In this document: positions 7,230 to 14,865 of the stretch, one piece after another
How positions within the stretch are numbered: position 1 is the stretch's first letter
Layout of the letters: every line of letters begins with the position of its first letter
Assembly (NCBI GenBank): GCA_036373915.1
Contig: DASUUU010000087.1
Span: 1-21,050 of the forward strand
Direction: 5' to 3'
Length of the DNA: 21,050 nucleotides
DNA from: JASLBX01 sp036373915
GTDB taxonomy: Bacteria > Actinomycetota > Actinomycetes > Jiangellales > Jiangellaceae
The notes under the pieces: generated by a model
Seen by the model: the letters and a program-made list of their open reading frames with translations, nothing else
Database searches by the model: none
What the model was told of the DNA's origin: nothing
Program-made: the position numbers and the translations under genes

Positions 7230-8692
7230 ACTCGCCGATCCGCAAGGTGGCCGCCGGGTGCCTGCTGCTCTGCCTGGCGTTGCTGGCCAATGTCACGTAC
7301 GTGCAGGCCTTCCAGGCCAACGACCTGAACTCCCGAGAGGGCAACCGCCGGGTACTGATCGACGAGTACTCCCGCGAGCGGGGACCGATCCTGATCGGCG
7401 AACCGCCGGTGGCCATCGCGGAATCGAGCCCCGTCGGGGGTGAGCTCAGCTACCTGCGCGAGTACCCGGAGCCGGAACTGTACGCCCACATCACCGGGTA
7501 CTACTCGTTCTTCTTCGGCCGCGAGGGCATCGAGCGGACGCAGAACGACGTGCTGTCCGGCAGCGCCGATCGTTGGTTCTTCCGCCGCCTCATCGACATG
7601 GTCACCGGTGAGCAGCCGCGTGGCGGCGGCGTCAAGCTGACCATCAATCCCGCGGCGCAAGAAGCCGCCTGGGACGCTCTTGGCGACAACAAGGGCGCAG
7701 TCGTGGCCATCGAGCCGTCCACCGGAGCCATCCTGGCCATGGTCAGCAAGCCGTCGTACGACCCGAACCCGCTGGCCAGCCACGACATCCCGACTCAAGA
7801 AGAGGCGTGGGCGGCGCTGACCGAGGACGAGGACAATCCGATGGCCAACCGGGCGGCCGCCGAGATCCTGCCGCCAGGGTCGGTGTTCAAGCTGGTGACG
7901 TCCGCGGCGGCGCTGGAGAACGGCTTCGAGCCGGATTCCGTGGTGCCGGGCCCGGCCGAGTACGATCTCCCACAGTCAGAACGCGTGATTCCGAACCACA
8001 ACGGGCGGGCGTGTGGCGAGAACGGCGAGACCACCATTACGAACGCCCTACGGATCTCGTGCAACACGGCGTTCGCTTACCTCGGCAATGAACTGGGCCT
8101 GGAGGTAATGCTCGAGCAGGCGGAGAAGTTCGGCTTCAACAGCATCCCGCTGGCAAATGGCGACATCCGGTCTGCGGCGAGCAACTTCCCGACCGAGCCG
8201 GATGCTCCCCAACTGGCCCAGTCCGCGATCGGGCAGTTCGACGTCCGCGCGAATCCGCTGCAGATCGCCATGGTGTCGGCGGCCATCGCCAACCGCGGCC
8301 AGTTGATGAACCCCTATCTCGTCGACGAACTGCGCGGGCCCGACCTGGTCCGCGTTCTGGAGGTCACCGAGCCCGAGGTCATCTCCCAGGCGGTGTCCGC
8401 CGAGACCGCCCGCCAGTTGACCGCCATGATGGTCGAGGTCGTGGAGAACGGCACGGGGACGCCCGCCCAGATCTCTGGTGTCCAGGTTGCCGGCAAGACC
8501 GGTACCGCACAAAGCGGCCGGGACGACCCGCCGTACGCCTGGTTCACTTCTTTCGCGCCAGCTGACAACCCACAGGTGGCCGTAGCCGTGGTTATTGAAG
8601 AGGCACCAGACACCGCACGCGACGATATCGCGGGCGGTCGTCTTGCTGCGCCGATTGCTAGGGCTGTGATGGAGGCGGTGCTCGGATCGTGA
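7226..8692 (+). CDS. pbpA: PbpA: class B penicillin-binding protein (transpeptidase)
   Basis: A 488-residue D,D-transpeptidase that cross-links peptidoglycan made by the adjacent RodA. One N-terminal membrane anchor (KVAAGCLLLCLALLANVTYV) is followed by a non-catalytic module. The catalytic domain has the three active-site motifs: S219-x-x-K222 in PPGSVFKL, S278-C-N280 in RISCNTAF, and K424-T-G in VAGKTGTAQ. The length matches mycobacterial PbpA (491 aa), a PknB-regulated septal and cell-length determinant. The GTG start at 7226 overlaps the rodA TGA by four bases and its own TGA overlaps the pknA GTG, so rodA-pbpA-pknA are translationally coupled. No PASTA domain is present. Confidence 0.95.
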   Translation: MNSPIRKVAAGCLLLCLALLANVTYVQAFQANDLNSREGNRRVLIDEYSRERGPILIGEPPVAIAESSPVGGELSYLREYPEPELYAHITGYYSFFFGREGIERTQNDVLSGSADRWFFRRLIDMVTGEQPRGGGVKLTINPAAQEAAWDALGDNKGAVVAIEPSTGAILAMVSKPSYDPNPLASHDIPTQEEAWAALTEDEDNPMANRAAAEILPPGSVFKLVTSAAALENGFEPDSVVPGPAEYDLPQSERVIPNHNGRACGENGETTITNALRISCNTAFAYLGNELGLEVMLEQAEKFGFNSIPLANGDIRSAASNFPTEPDAPQLAQSAIGQFDVRANPLQIAMVSAAIANRGQLMNPYLVDELRGPDLVRVLEVTEPEVISQAVSAETARQLTAMMVEVVENGTGTPAQISGVQVAGKTGTAQSGRDDPPYAWFTSFAPADNPQVAVAVVIEEAPDTARDDIAGGRLAAPIARAVMEAVLGS

Positions 8693-9909
8693 CGACGCTG
8701 ACGGCTACCGGTCAGGTGCTCGCCGGCCGGTACAAGCTGATCCGCTGGGTAGGCGGCGGATCCATGGGCGAGGTCTGGGAGGCCACGGACGCCCGGATGG
8801 ATCGTCCCGTCGCGGTCAAGGTGCTTCGACCGACGCACTCGACCGACCCCGTCGCCCTCGAGCGATTCAGGATCGAGGCCAGGCTCGGCGCCCAGCTAGA
8901 TCACCCCGGCATCGCGAAGGTGCACGACGTCAACGTGGACGGCCGCGGTGGTGAACCACCGTGGATGGTGCAGGAGTACGTCGCCGGAGAGCCGCTGACC
9001 GAACTGCTGCGCCGTGACGGAGCGCTCGATCCGCAGCTTGCCGTCTCGATCGTCGCCCAGGTCGCCGAAGCGGCCCACGCCGCGCATCGGGTCGGGGTCG
9101 TGCACCGGGACCTCACACCGCGCAATCTGCTCGTCGCCCCGGACGGTTCGGTCAAGGTCACCGACTTCGGCATTGCGCGGTCCGACTCAGCCGCCCCGCT
9201 CACCAAGGCCGGGCACGTCATCGGCACTCCCGCCTACCTGTCCCCGGAGCAGGTACGGGGCAGCACTGCAAGCCCGGCGAGCGATGTCTACACGCTCGGC
9301 GTGGTGTTGTACGAGTGCCTCACCGGCCGGCGTCCATTCGAGGGGTCGAACCCCATCGAGGTGGCACGCGCTCATCTCGAAAAGGTGCCCCCGCCGTTAC
9401 CTACTGTCATCCCTGGCCCGCTGCGTGCGATCGTTATCGCGGCGCTCGCCAAGGAACCCGAGAACCGTCCGGCGGCCGGTGATCTAGCTCGCCGGCTGCA
9501 TGCGGCGATCGCCCCACCGCGGCCCGGGGCTGCGTTCAATGCCGATCAGATGACGGTGGTACGTCCGCTCGCGGACGTCACTGGGCCGGCAACTTCTATC
9601 GGGCCGGTGCCCGCCGCCTGGCCGGTGCCTGCCGCTGGGCCCGCGCCTGCCGCCGGGCCCGCGCCCGTGCCGCGCCGGATGGCCGCATCGCAGGCGTCCA
9701 GCGCGGTGCAGCGTCTGATCGCTGCGGCTCAGCAGGCAGTCGATCGCGCCCTGCCGGTCGCTCGACGCGCTTGGGCGGCCGCCGGACCCGAGGCGGATCG
9801 AGTCGCGCATTCAGCCTGGAGTTACGTCCGGGCGATGCGGGTCGGCCTGGTCGGCGCCGCACTTGTTCTAGTGGCGGTTATAGCCGTACTTTCCAGCGGG
9901 ACCGGGTGA
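8689..9909 (+). CDS. pknA: PknA: Ser/Thr protein kinase with unusual catalytic loop
   Basis: A 406-residue membrane kinase. The Hanks-type domain (residues 14-275) has a glycine loop VGGGSMGEV, ATP-binding K44 (VAVK), catalytic D141, DFG (D159) and TPAYLSPEQ. The catalytic loop is HRDLTPRN (139-146): the lysine normally following HRDL/HRDV is threonine (codon ACA at 9115-9117). In the activation loop Thr172 is kept, but the usual second threonine, position 174, is alanine (LTKAGHV). A Pro/Ala linker (about 303-325, PAAGPAPAAGPAP type) leads to a membrane helix near 382-400 with almost nothing outside, so there is no sensor domain. In mycobacteria PknA acts upstream of PknB on growth and division targets. 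Starts at GTG in a GTGA overlap with pbpA. Confidence 0.93.
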   Translation: MTTLTATGQVLAGRYKLIRWVGGGSMGEVWEATDARMDRPVAVKVLRPTHSTDPVALERFRIEARLGAQLDHPGIAKVHDVNVDGRGGEPPWMVQEYVAGEPLTELLRRDGALDPQLAVSIVAQVAEAAHAAHRVGVVHRDLTPRNLLVAPDGSVKVTDFGIARSDSAAPLTKAGHVIGTPAYLSPEQVRGSTASPASDVYTLGVVLYECLTGRRPFEGSNPIEVARAHLEKVPPPLPTVIPGPLRAIVIAALAKEPENRPAAGDLARRLHAAIAPPRPGAAFNADQMTVVRPLADVTGPATSIGPVPAAWPVPAAGPAPAAGPAPVPRRMAASQASSAVQRLIAAAQQAVDRALPVARRAWAAAGPEADRVAHSAWSYVRAMRVGLVGAALVLVAVIAVLSSGTG

Positions 9910-9979
9910 CGCTGATGCGGGCATCTACCAGCAATGCGAGTACCGTGCGCTTCGAGCGGAAACTAGGAAAGGGCGAGTG

Positions 9980-11944
9980 ATGACCGAGCCGAGACTCCTC
10001 GGGGATCGCTACGAGCTGGGTGAAGTACTCGGCCGAGGCGGCATGGCCGAGGTACGCCGCGGCCGCGATCTCCGGCTTGGCCGGATCGTCGCGATAAAGA
10101 CGCTCCGTGTCGATCACGCGGCCGACGCCACCTTCCAGGCCCGCTTCCGCCGCGAAGCGCAGTCCGCCGCATCCCTCAACCACCGCAACATCGTCGCGGT
10201 GTACGACACCGGCGAGGACTTCCTCGACGGCCACCGTATCCCGTACATCGTCATGGAGTACGTCGAGGGGCGAACGCTTCGCGAACTGCTTCGAGAGCAG
10301 GCCCGGTTCACGCCCGAACGCACGATAGAGGTGATTGCCAGCGTCCTGGACGCGCTGGAGTACAGCCATCGCAGTGGCATCGTCCACCGCGACATCAAGC
10401 CGGGCAACGTGATGATCACAACCGGTGGCGAAGTCAAGGTAATGGACTTCGGCATCGCGCGGTCCCTAGCCGAGACCGGAGCTGCGCTGACCCAGACCGC
10501 GGCGGTCGTCGGGACCGCCCAGTACATCTCCCCCGAGCAGGCCCGCGGCGAGTCGGCGGACGCCCGCAGCGACCTCTACGCCACTGGGTGCGTTATGTAC
10601 GAGCTCCTGACGGGCCGCCCGCCGTTCGTCGGTGAGTCCCTCGTCTCGGTTGCTGTCTCGCACGTACGGGAAATGGTGACGCCACCGTCGGCACTGGATC
10701 CGTCGATTCCGCGCGACCTCGACGCGATCGTGCTCAAGGCACTCGCGAAGGATCGGACGGACCGCTACCAGAGCGCCTACGAGATGAGGGGCGATCTCGA
10801 GCGCGCCGCCGCGGGCCTTCCGGTGGCGGCCGCCGCCGACGCGACCGCGGCGACGCAGTTCATCGGTGGTGGGTACGCCGACACCATGTACGACCCGGCC
10901 GCGACGGCCATGTACGACGACGTCGTCGACGAGTACCCCGAAGAGCAGGAGCCTGAGAAGAGAGGGATGAGCTGGGGAGCGCTTATCGGCGCCGCCCTGG
11001 CGATCCTCCTTGTGGCGGGCCTCATCGGGTTCTTCATGTTCCGCGGCGATGACGAGACCCCCCAACTCGTCCGCGTCCCGACTCTTCTCGAGATGACGCA
11101 GGAGCAGGCCGAGGCGTGGGCGACCGAGAACAACGTCCAGAACTTCACCGTCGAGCCCCGAGAGGTGTCAGACGAGAACCAGGAGGGCATTGTTCTCCAG
11201 CAAGACCCAGCTCCGGGTGTCGACATCGATCCGGCAACTGATCCGGTCACAGTGATCGTCGGAGTCGCGCCGGAGAACGTCACGGTTCCCGAGGACCTTG
11301 TCGGCATGAGTCAGGCCGATGCGGAGGCTGCCATCCAGGCAGCCGAACTCGAGGTCGGCGAGATTTCCACGGAAGAGACGGACGACGAGTCATTGGTGGG
11401 AACCGTCCAGTCCTCCGATCCGTCGCCGGGCACCTCCGTACCTCCAGGCACTGCGGTCAACCTCGTCGTGTACGGGGAACCGGATAGCGTAACCGTGCCC
11501 GATGTGGTGAACCAGACCCGCGACGACGCTCGCGACACGCTACGAGATCTTGGTCTTGAGGTGGAAGTGGCCGAGGAGAGTAGCTCTGAGGTCGAGGAAG
11601 GTCGCGTGATCAGCACCGATCCGCGTGGCGGCTCGAGCGTTGAGCCGGGCAGCACAGTGACACTTGTTGTCTCGACAGGCGAAGACCTCGTCGAGGTGCC
11701 GAGCGTCATCGACTTCAACGAAGATCAGGCTCGGAACCTGCTCGAGCAGGACGCCTACGGCTTCGAAGTCAGCACCCGCACCGATGAGACGTGCGACGAA
11801 GACCCTGGCCTCGTCTACGGCCAGGAGCCGCAGCCAGGGCAGGAAGTGCCACGGGGTACGGCCGTCACGATCTTCATCGCGGAGGAGCCGCCCGAGGGCT
11901 GCGACGAGGGTGGCGGAGACAACGGCGGAGGAGGAAACGGCTGA
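9980..11944 (+). CDS. pknB: PknB: PASTA-domain Ser/Thr protein kinase
   Basis: A 654-residue receptor-like kinase. From ATG 9980 the residue numbers coincide with mycobacterial PknB: K40, D138 (HRDIKPGN), D156 (DFG), and activation-loop T171/T173 in ALTQTAAVVG. That alignment, and AAAGGG six bases upstream, favour 9980 over GTG 9977. The kinase domain (11-275) is followed by a linker and a membrane helix (about 332-354, WGALIGAALAILLVAGLIGF). Four PASTA domains follow (about 362-431, 432-500, 502-568, 570-640), which bind peptidoglycan fragments or lipid II outside. The tail is Gly-rich (GGGDNGGGGNG), and two cysteines flank the fourth PASTA repeat (TCDEDPG, EGCDEGG). A 67-70 bp gap separates it from pknA. 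Last gene of the operon. Confidence 0.97.
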   Translation: MTEPRLLGDRYELGEVLGRGGMAEVRRGRDLRLGRIVAIKTLRVDHAADATFQARFRREAQSAASLNHRNIVAVYDTGEDFLDGHRIPYIVMEYVEGRTLRELLREQARFTPERTIEVIASVLDALEYSHRSGIVHRDIKPGNVMITTGGEVKVMDFGIARSLAETGAALTQTAAVVGTAQYISPEQARGESADARSDLYATGCVMYELLTGRPPFVGESLVSVAVSHVREMVTPPSALDPSIPRDLDAIVLKALAKDRTDRYQSAYEMRGDLERAAAGLPVAAAADATAATQFIGGGYADTMYDPAATAMYDDVVDEYPEEQEPEKRGMSWGALIGAALAILLVAGLIGFFMFRGDDETPQLVRVPTLLEMTQEQAEAWATENNVQNFTVEPREVSDENQEGIVLQQDPAPGVDIDPATDPVTVIVGVAPENVTVPEDLVGMSQADAEAAIQAAELEVGEISTEETDDESLVGTVQSSDPSPGTSVPPGTAVNLVVYGEPDSVTVPDVVNQTRDDARDTLRDLGLEVEVAEESSSEVEEGRVISTDPRGGSSVEPGSTVTLVVSTGEDLVEVPSVIDFNEDQARNLLEQDAYGFEVSTRTDETCDEDPGLVYGQEPQPGQEVPRGTAVTIFIAEEPPEGCDEGGGDNGGGGNG

Positions 11945-11946
11945 TC

Positions 11947-11973
11947 GGCCCGGACTCCGCGCTAAGCCGGGCC
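11947..11973 (+). terminator. candidate terminator after pknB
   Basis: GGCCCGG (11947-11953) and CCGGGCC (11967-11973) form a 7-bp G+C-rich stem with a 13-nt loop, starting three bases after the pknB stop. A further GCCGGGCCC copy nearby (about 11989-11997) could form alternative pairings. No U-tract follows, as is common in actinobacteria. The region lies between convergent genes (pknB and the amidotransferase), where a terminator is expected. Confidence 0.4.
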
Positions 11974-12092
11974 TGGAGTTGACCTTGAGCCGGGCCCTGG
12001 GGTGACATAGCGCGCCTGTAGACCTGCACGCACGAATGCAACGGCCTCCAACGGAACCGTGTCGCGCGAGGATGTCGCGAGCTGGACCGAAA

Positions 12093-12758
12093 TCAGTCGG
12101 CGAGCGCCACCGGGTCGAGGGAGTCCGGGCCGCGGGACACCACCGGGGCGAGCCCGGTTGACCGCTCGACCGCACCGGCGTCCCCGCACATCGTCAACCA
12201 GTTGGCCAGCAACCGGTGGCCGCCCTCGGTGAGCACTGATTCGGGGTGGAACTGTACTCCTTCGATGGGCAGGTCTCTGTGCCGCATCGCCATGATCACG
12301 CCGCTCGCGGTGAGGCCCGTCACGTCGAACTCGGGTGGGACGGCTTGCTGGTCGACCGCCAGCGAGTGGTATCGCGTCGCGGTGAACGGGCTCGGCAGGC
12401 CATGTAGCACACCGGCCCCGTCGTGGAACACCTCGCTCGTCTTGCCGTGGAGAAGTTCAGGGGCACGACCGACCCGGCCGCCGAACGCCACGGCCATCGC
12501 CTGCAGGCCGAGACACACACCGAACACCGGAACCCGTCCCGCGGCCATCCGGATCAGATCGACACACACGCCGGCCCGCTCCGGAATGCCTGGACCGGGC
12601 GAGAGCAGGACACCGTCGAAGCTCAGTGCCGCCTCGGGCTCGAGCTCGTCGTTGCGCCGGACCTCACAGTCGGCGCCAAGCTGAGCCAGGTACTGCACGA
12701 GGTTGAACACGAAGCTGTCGTAGTTGTCGACCACAAGGATCCGCCGCGGTACGTTCAC
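12093..12758 (-). CDS. trpG: glutamine amidotransferase, anthranilate / aminodeoxychorismate synthase component II
   Basis: A 221-residue class I glutamine amidotransferase. It starts RRILVVDNYDSFVFNLVQYL and has the nucleophile C82 in VFGVCLGLQAM and the His/Glu pair H171/E173 in VQFHPES. It releases ammonia from glutamine for a chorismate-using synthase component I. From sequence alone it cannot be assigned to tryptophan (TrpG) or folate (PabA) synthesis; the copy next to pknB in actinobacteria is variously named trpG or pabA. No component I gene is in the window. The GTG start at 12756-12758 overlaps the stop of the upstream DUF881 gene by four bases. The C-terminal 40 residues after the HPES region are poorly conserved. 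Confidence 0.92.
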   Translation of the reverse strand: MNVPRRILVVDNYDSFVFNLVQYLAQLGADCEVRRNDELEPEAALSFDGVLLSPGPGIPERAGVCVDLIRMAAGRVPVFGVCLGLQAMAVAFGGRVGRAPELLHGKTSEVFHDGAGVLHGLPSPFTATRYHSLAVDQQAVPPEFDVTGLTASGVIMAMRHRDLPIEGVQFHPESVLTEGGHRLLANWLTMCGDAGAVERSTGLAPVVSRGPDSLDPVALAD

Positions 12759-13468
12759 TGCACGGTCTCCGCAGACACACCGAGCGGACCTTCGTACCCC
12801 GGCATCGGGATGTTCGCCATGACATCCATCTCGTAGCCGAGACCGATCTGGTTCGCATAGGCGCGGTACTCGGCGACGCCGGGCGATTCGTCGAGTGCGG
12901 CCAGCATTTCCTCGATGTCGCCGATCGCCGAGATGACGTAAGGCGGCCCGTAACTGCGACCTTGCAGGTACAGCACCGGCCCGATGCACTTGACGCTGCT
13001 GGTGGCGATGATGCGCTGGTCCATCACCATCATCGCTTCGGCGCCCCCCGCCCACAACGCGTTGATGACCGCCTCGAGGTCTTGCTGGTGGACGATGTAG
13101 TCCTCGAGATTCTGGTCTTCCTGGAGCCCGAGCGGTTCGGGAGCGTCGGACAAGGTGACTTGCACGCCGGGGCCTTCGACCGGCGTCATCCCGGCAAGCT
13201 CGCCGAACTCCTCGAGATCCTGCTGGTCCCTGGACTTCTCAGGCCCGTCATCGTTGGTCAGCGCGTCGATCTCGACGCGCAACTGCTCCGCGGTCTCGGA
13301 CAGCTCCTCGCCACGAAGCTCGGCTACGCGGACAAGGTCTCCTAGCTCAGCGTGGCCGCTGCCGCGCAGGTCGTGTCCGTCGGCAGCCTTGGCGCTGGTC
13401 ACAAGAAGCACGCCGCAGGCCGCCAAGGCAAGCGGCGCAGCGTACCGCCACGACCGCTCCGACGACAC
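12755..13468 (-). CDS. DUF881 family protein (YlxW/YlxX type)
   Basis: A 237-residue protein with an N-terminal signal-anchor (RYAAPLALAACGVLLVTSAK), then a coiled-coil-prone stretch (ELRGEELSETAEQLRVEIDA). The conserved DUF881 core includes MTPVEGPGVQVTLSDAP, VHQQDLEAVINALWAGGAEA, MVMDQRIIATSSVKCIG and PPYVISAIGD. Family members sit near division genes in Firmicutes and near crgA in actinobacteria; the biochemical role is unknown, with an extracytoplasmic, division-associated function inferred. The GTG start at 13466-13468 is preceded by AAGGAGG about five bases upstream, a strong site. It is the first gene of a two-gene - strand unit with the amidotransferase, divergent from crgA. No class E sortase gene, frequent here in related genomes, is present. 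Confidence 0.88.
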   Translation of the reverse strand: MSSERSWRYAAPLALAACGVLLVTSAKAADGHDLRGSGHAELGDLVRVAELRGEELSETAEQLRVEIDALTNDDGPEKSRDQQDLEEFGELAGMTPVEGPGVQVTLSDAPEPLGLQEDQNLEDYIVHQQDLEAVINALWAGGAEAMMVMDQRIIATSSVKCIGPVLYLQGRSYGPPYVISAIGDIEEMLAALDESPGVAEYRAYANQIGLGYEMDVMANIPMPGYEGPLGVSAETVQ

Positions 13469-13517
13469 GGCGCCTCCTTGAGATGATTGGTTTCTGGACG
13501 GCGCTCAGACCGCCTGA

Positions 13518-13557
13518 TTGCCTCACACTAGGACGAACAATCTACACTCCATTGTTC
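13518..13557 (+). promoter_or_regulatory. candidate crgA promoter with a palindromic operator around the -10
   Basis: GAACAAT (13535-13541) and ATTGTTC (13551-13557) form a perfect 7-bp inverted repeat separated by 9 bp. The spacer contains TACACT (13543-13548), a good actinobacterial -10. TTGCCT at 13518-13523 could be a -35, though the 19-bp spacing is long. It lies in the 180-bp divergent region between crgA and the DUF881 gene, about 95 bp upstream of the crgA start. A repressor bound here would cover the -10. The promoter assignment is inferred; the dyad is directly visible. Confidence 0.45.
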
Positions 13558-13648
13558 CCACGGCCGTCCCATGAGCCGCTCACGCGGCTGAACGGGTAGC
13601 TTCGTCGTAGGGGTGCCGGTTGACCGCGTACGTGAAAGGATCATCACC

Positions 13649-13903
13649 GTGCCCGAATCCCGTCGTCGTCGTCGCAAGGACGACTACACACCGCCTACCC
13701 GCGAGGAGCGGGGTACCGCCGTGTCCGGGCGGTGGGTCGCTCCAACGATGGTGACCCTTCTGGTGCTCGGCCTGGCGTGGATCGTCGTCTACTACATCGC
13801 CCGCGACAACGTGCCGCTGATGTCCGACCTGGGTGGCTGGAACCTGGTGATCGGCATGGGCCTGATCACCGCTGGGTTCATCACCGCTACGCAGTGGAAA
13901 TAG
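13649..13903 (+). CDS. crgA: CrgA: septation / cell-division membrane protein
   Basis: An 84-residue protein with a basic, Arg-rich N-terminus (PESRRRRRKDDYTPPTREER), then two membrane helices: about 32-50 (VAPTMVTLLVLGLAWIVVYY) and 62-82 (WNLVIGMGLITAGFITATQW). A short loop DNVPLMSDLGG joins them, typical of the CrgA/UPF0233 family. CrgA coordinates FtsZ-ring proteins and peptidoglycan synthases in mycobacteria and inhibits FtsZ rings in Streptomyces. The GTG at 13649 has AAAGGA (13635-13640) eight bases upstream; an earlier in-frame start at 13613 has no family support. Slightly shorter than the mycobacterial protein (93 aa). Confidence 0.94.
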   Translation: MPESRRRRRKDDYTPPTREERGTAVSGRWVAPTMVTLLVLGLAWIVVYYIARDNVPLMSDLGGWNLVIGMGLITAGFITATQWK

Positions 13904-13905
13904 TT

Positions 13906-13980
13906 GCATCCACAGCTCTATCCACAGCTGTGATTACACAGGTGTAATTCGTCCCCACTGTGGATACGCCCTGTGGATAA
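13906..13980. promoter_or_regulatory. DnaA-box-like cluster in dyad arrangement around a 16-bp palindrome
   Basis: The 97-bp space between convergent crgA and the rhomboid gene holds four matches to the DnaA box TTATCCACA. On the + strand are GCATCCACA (13906-13914, two mismatches) and CTATCCACA (13918-13926, one mismatch). On the - strand are GTATCCACA (13959-13967, one mismatch) and a perfect TTATCCACA (13972-13980). The first two and last two point toward each other around ATTACACAGGTGTAAT (13933-13948), which has perfect 7-bp arms. A further 10-bp palindrome CACAGCTGTG overlaps the second box (13923-13932). This is not oriC itself, since dnaA and dnaN do not flank it. A DnaA-titration or timing site, a cruciform, or a structured bidirectional terminator are the alternatives. 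Confidence 0.6.
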
Positions 13981-14000
13981 GGGTCCTGGCTGACCCGGAC

Positions 14001-14852
14001 TCAGGCCACGAAGGCCGCCGCCACGAGCACGATGACGGCCAGCATCACCGAACACGCGGCGACGCTGAACATTGCCCGGTGGGTCTTCGGAGCGTGGGCG
14101 AATGCGTATGCCAGCAGGGCACCGGTGATCAGGCCGCCCAGATGGGCCCGCCAGTCGATGTTGGGGACGGTGAAGCCGATCACGGCATTGATGCCGAGTA
14201 TTACCAAGACCGACGACACGTCTCTGCCGAAACGGCGGGCAACGACGAACAGGGCTCCGAACAGTCCGAACACCGCTCCGGAGGCTCCTATCGCGATGCC
14301 ACCGGGCGGTAGGCCGAGCAGCGACACTACGCTGCCGCCCAGCGCAGACAGAACGTAGAGGGCGACGAAACGCCACCGTCCCAGCACCGGCTCGAGCGAG
14401 GAACCGAGTATCCACAGTGCGAACATGTTGAGCGCGATGTGCCAGATCTGTTGGTGAACGAACGCGGCGGTGAACATCCGGTACCAGTCGCCGACCAGCA
14501 CGCCGACGAGTGGAGCACCGGGTTCGAACCGCACAATGTTGGCGAGGGCGAGCGATTCGAGCAGTCGCTCCGAGCCGACGGCCAACCCGATCAGCCAGAC
14601 CAATACGTTGATGCCGATGAGCACCTTCGTGACCAGGTCGCCCTGTTCCCGAGGCTTACCGCCCAGCGCTGTCGTCGGCTGGCGAACCGAAGCCGCACCG
14701 GCGCGGACACACTCGGGACACTGGAAACCGACCGGAGCCGCATTCATGCAGTCCGGGCAGATCGGCCGCTCACATCGCGAGCAGCGAATGTAGGTCTCCC
14801 GGTCCGGATGCCGGTAACACGTCGGCACATCCGGTGCTGGCGTCGAGCTCAT
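14001..14852 (-). CDS. rhomboid family intramembrane serine protease with N-terminal zinc finger
   Basis: A 283-residue protein. Residues 10-50 form a B-box-like zinc-binding region with paired ligands C12/H15, C24/C27, C32/C35 and C45/C48. The rhomboid domain (about 72-255) has the WRMFT-like segment WYRMFTAAFVH, the HxxxN element HIALNMFALWILG, catalytic Ser191 in GASGAVFG and catalytic His237 in WRAHLGGLITG. About seven membrane helices are visible, with an extra hydrophobic helix at the C-terminus. It cleaves substrates within the membrane; targets are unknown. The gene follows ppiA by 13 bp on the - strand and is probably co-transcribed. No clear Shine-Dalgarno precedes the ATG at 14850-14852, so translation may depend on coupling. 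Confidence 0.93.
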   Translation of the reverse strand: MSSTPAPDVPTCYRHPDRETYIRCSRCERPICPDCMNAAPVGFQCPECVRAGAASVRQPTTALGGKPREQGDLVTKVLIGINVLVWLIGLAVGSERLLESLALANIVRFEPGAPLVGVLVGDWYRMFTAAFVHQQIWHIALNMFALWILGSSLEPVLGRWRFVALYVLSALGGSVVSLLGLPPGGIAIGASGAVFGLFGALFVVARRFGRDVSSVLVILGINAVIGFTVPNIDWRAHLGGLITGALLAYAFAHAPKTHRAMFSVAACSVMLAVIVLVAAAFVA

Positions 14853-14865
14853 CTCGGCAGGCGAG

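Noticed and set aside
9600..9675. Tandem Pro/Ala codon repeats in pknA as a DNA repeat element
   Set aside because: They are in-frame low-complexity linker codons between kinase domain and membrane helix, a normal feature of PknA proteins.
13906..13980. Chromosomal oriC
   Set aside because: Four DnaA-like boxes are present, but there is no dnaA/dnaN context, no AT-rich unwinding region, and far fewer boxes than an actinobacterial oriC.
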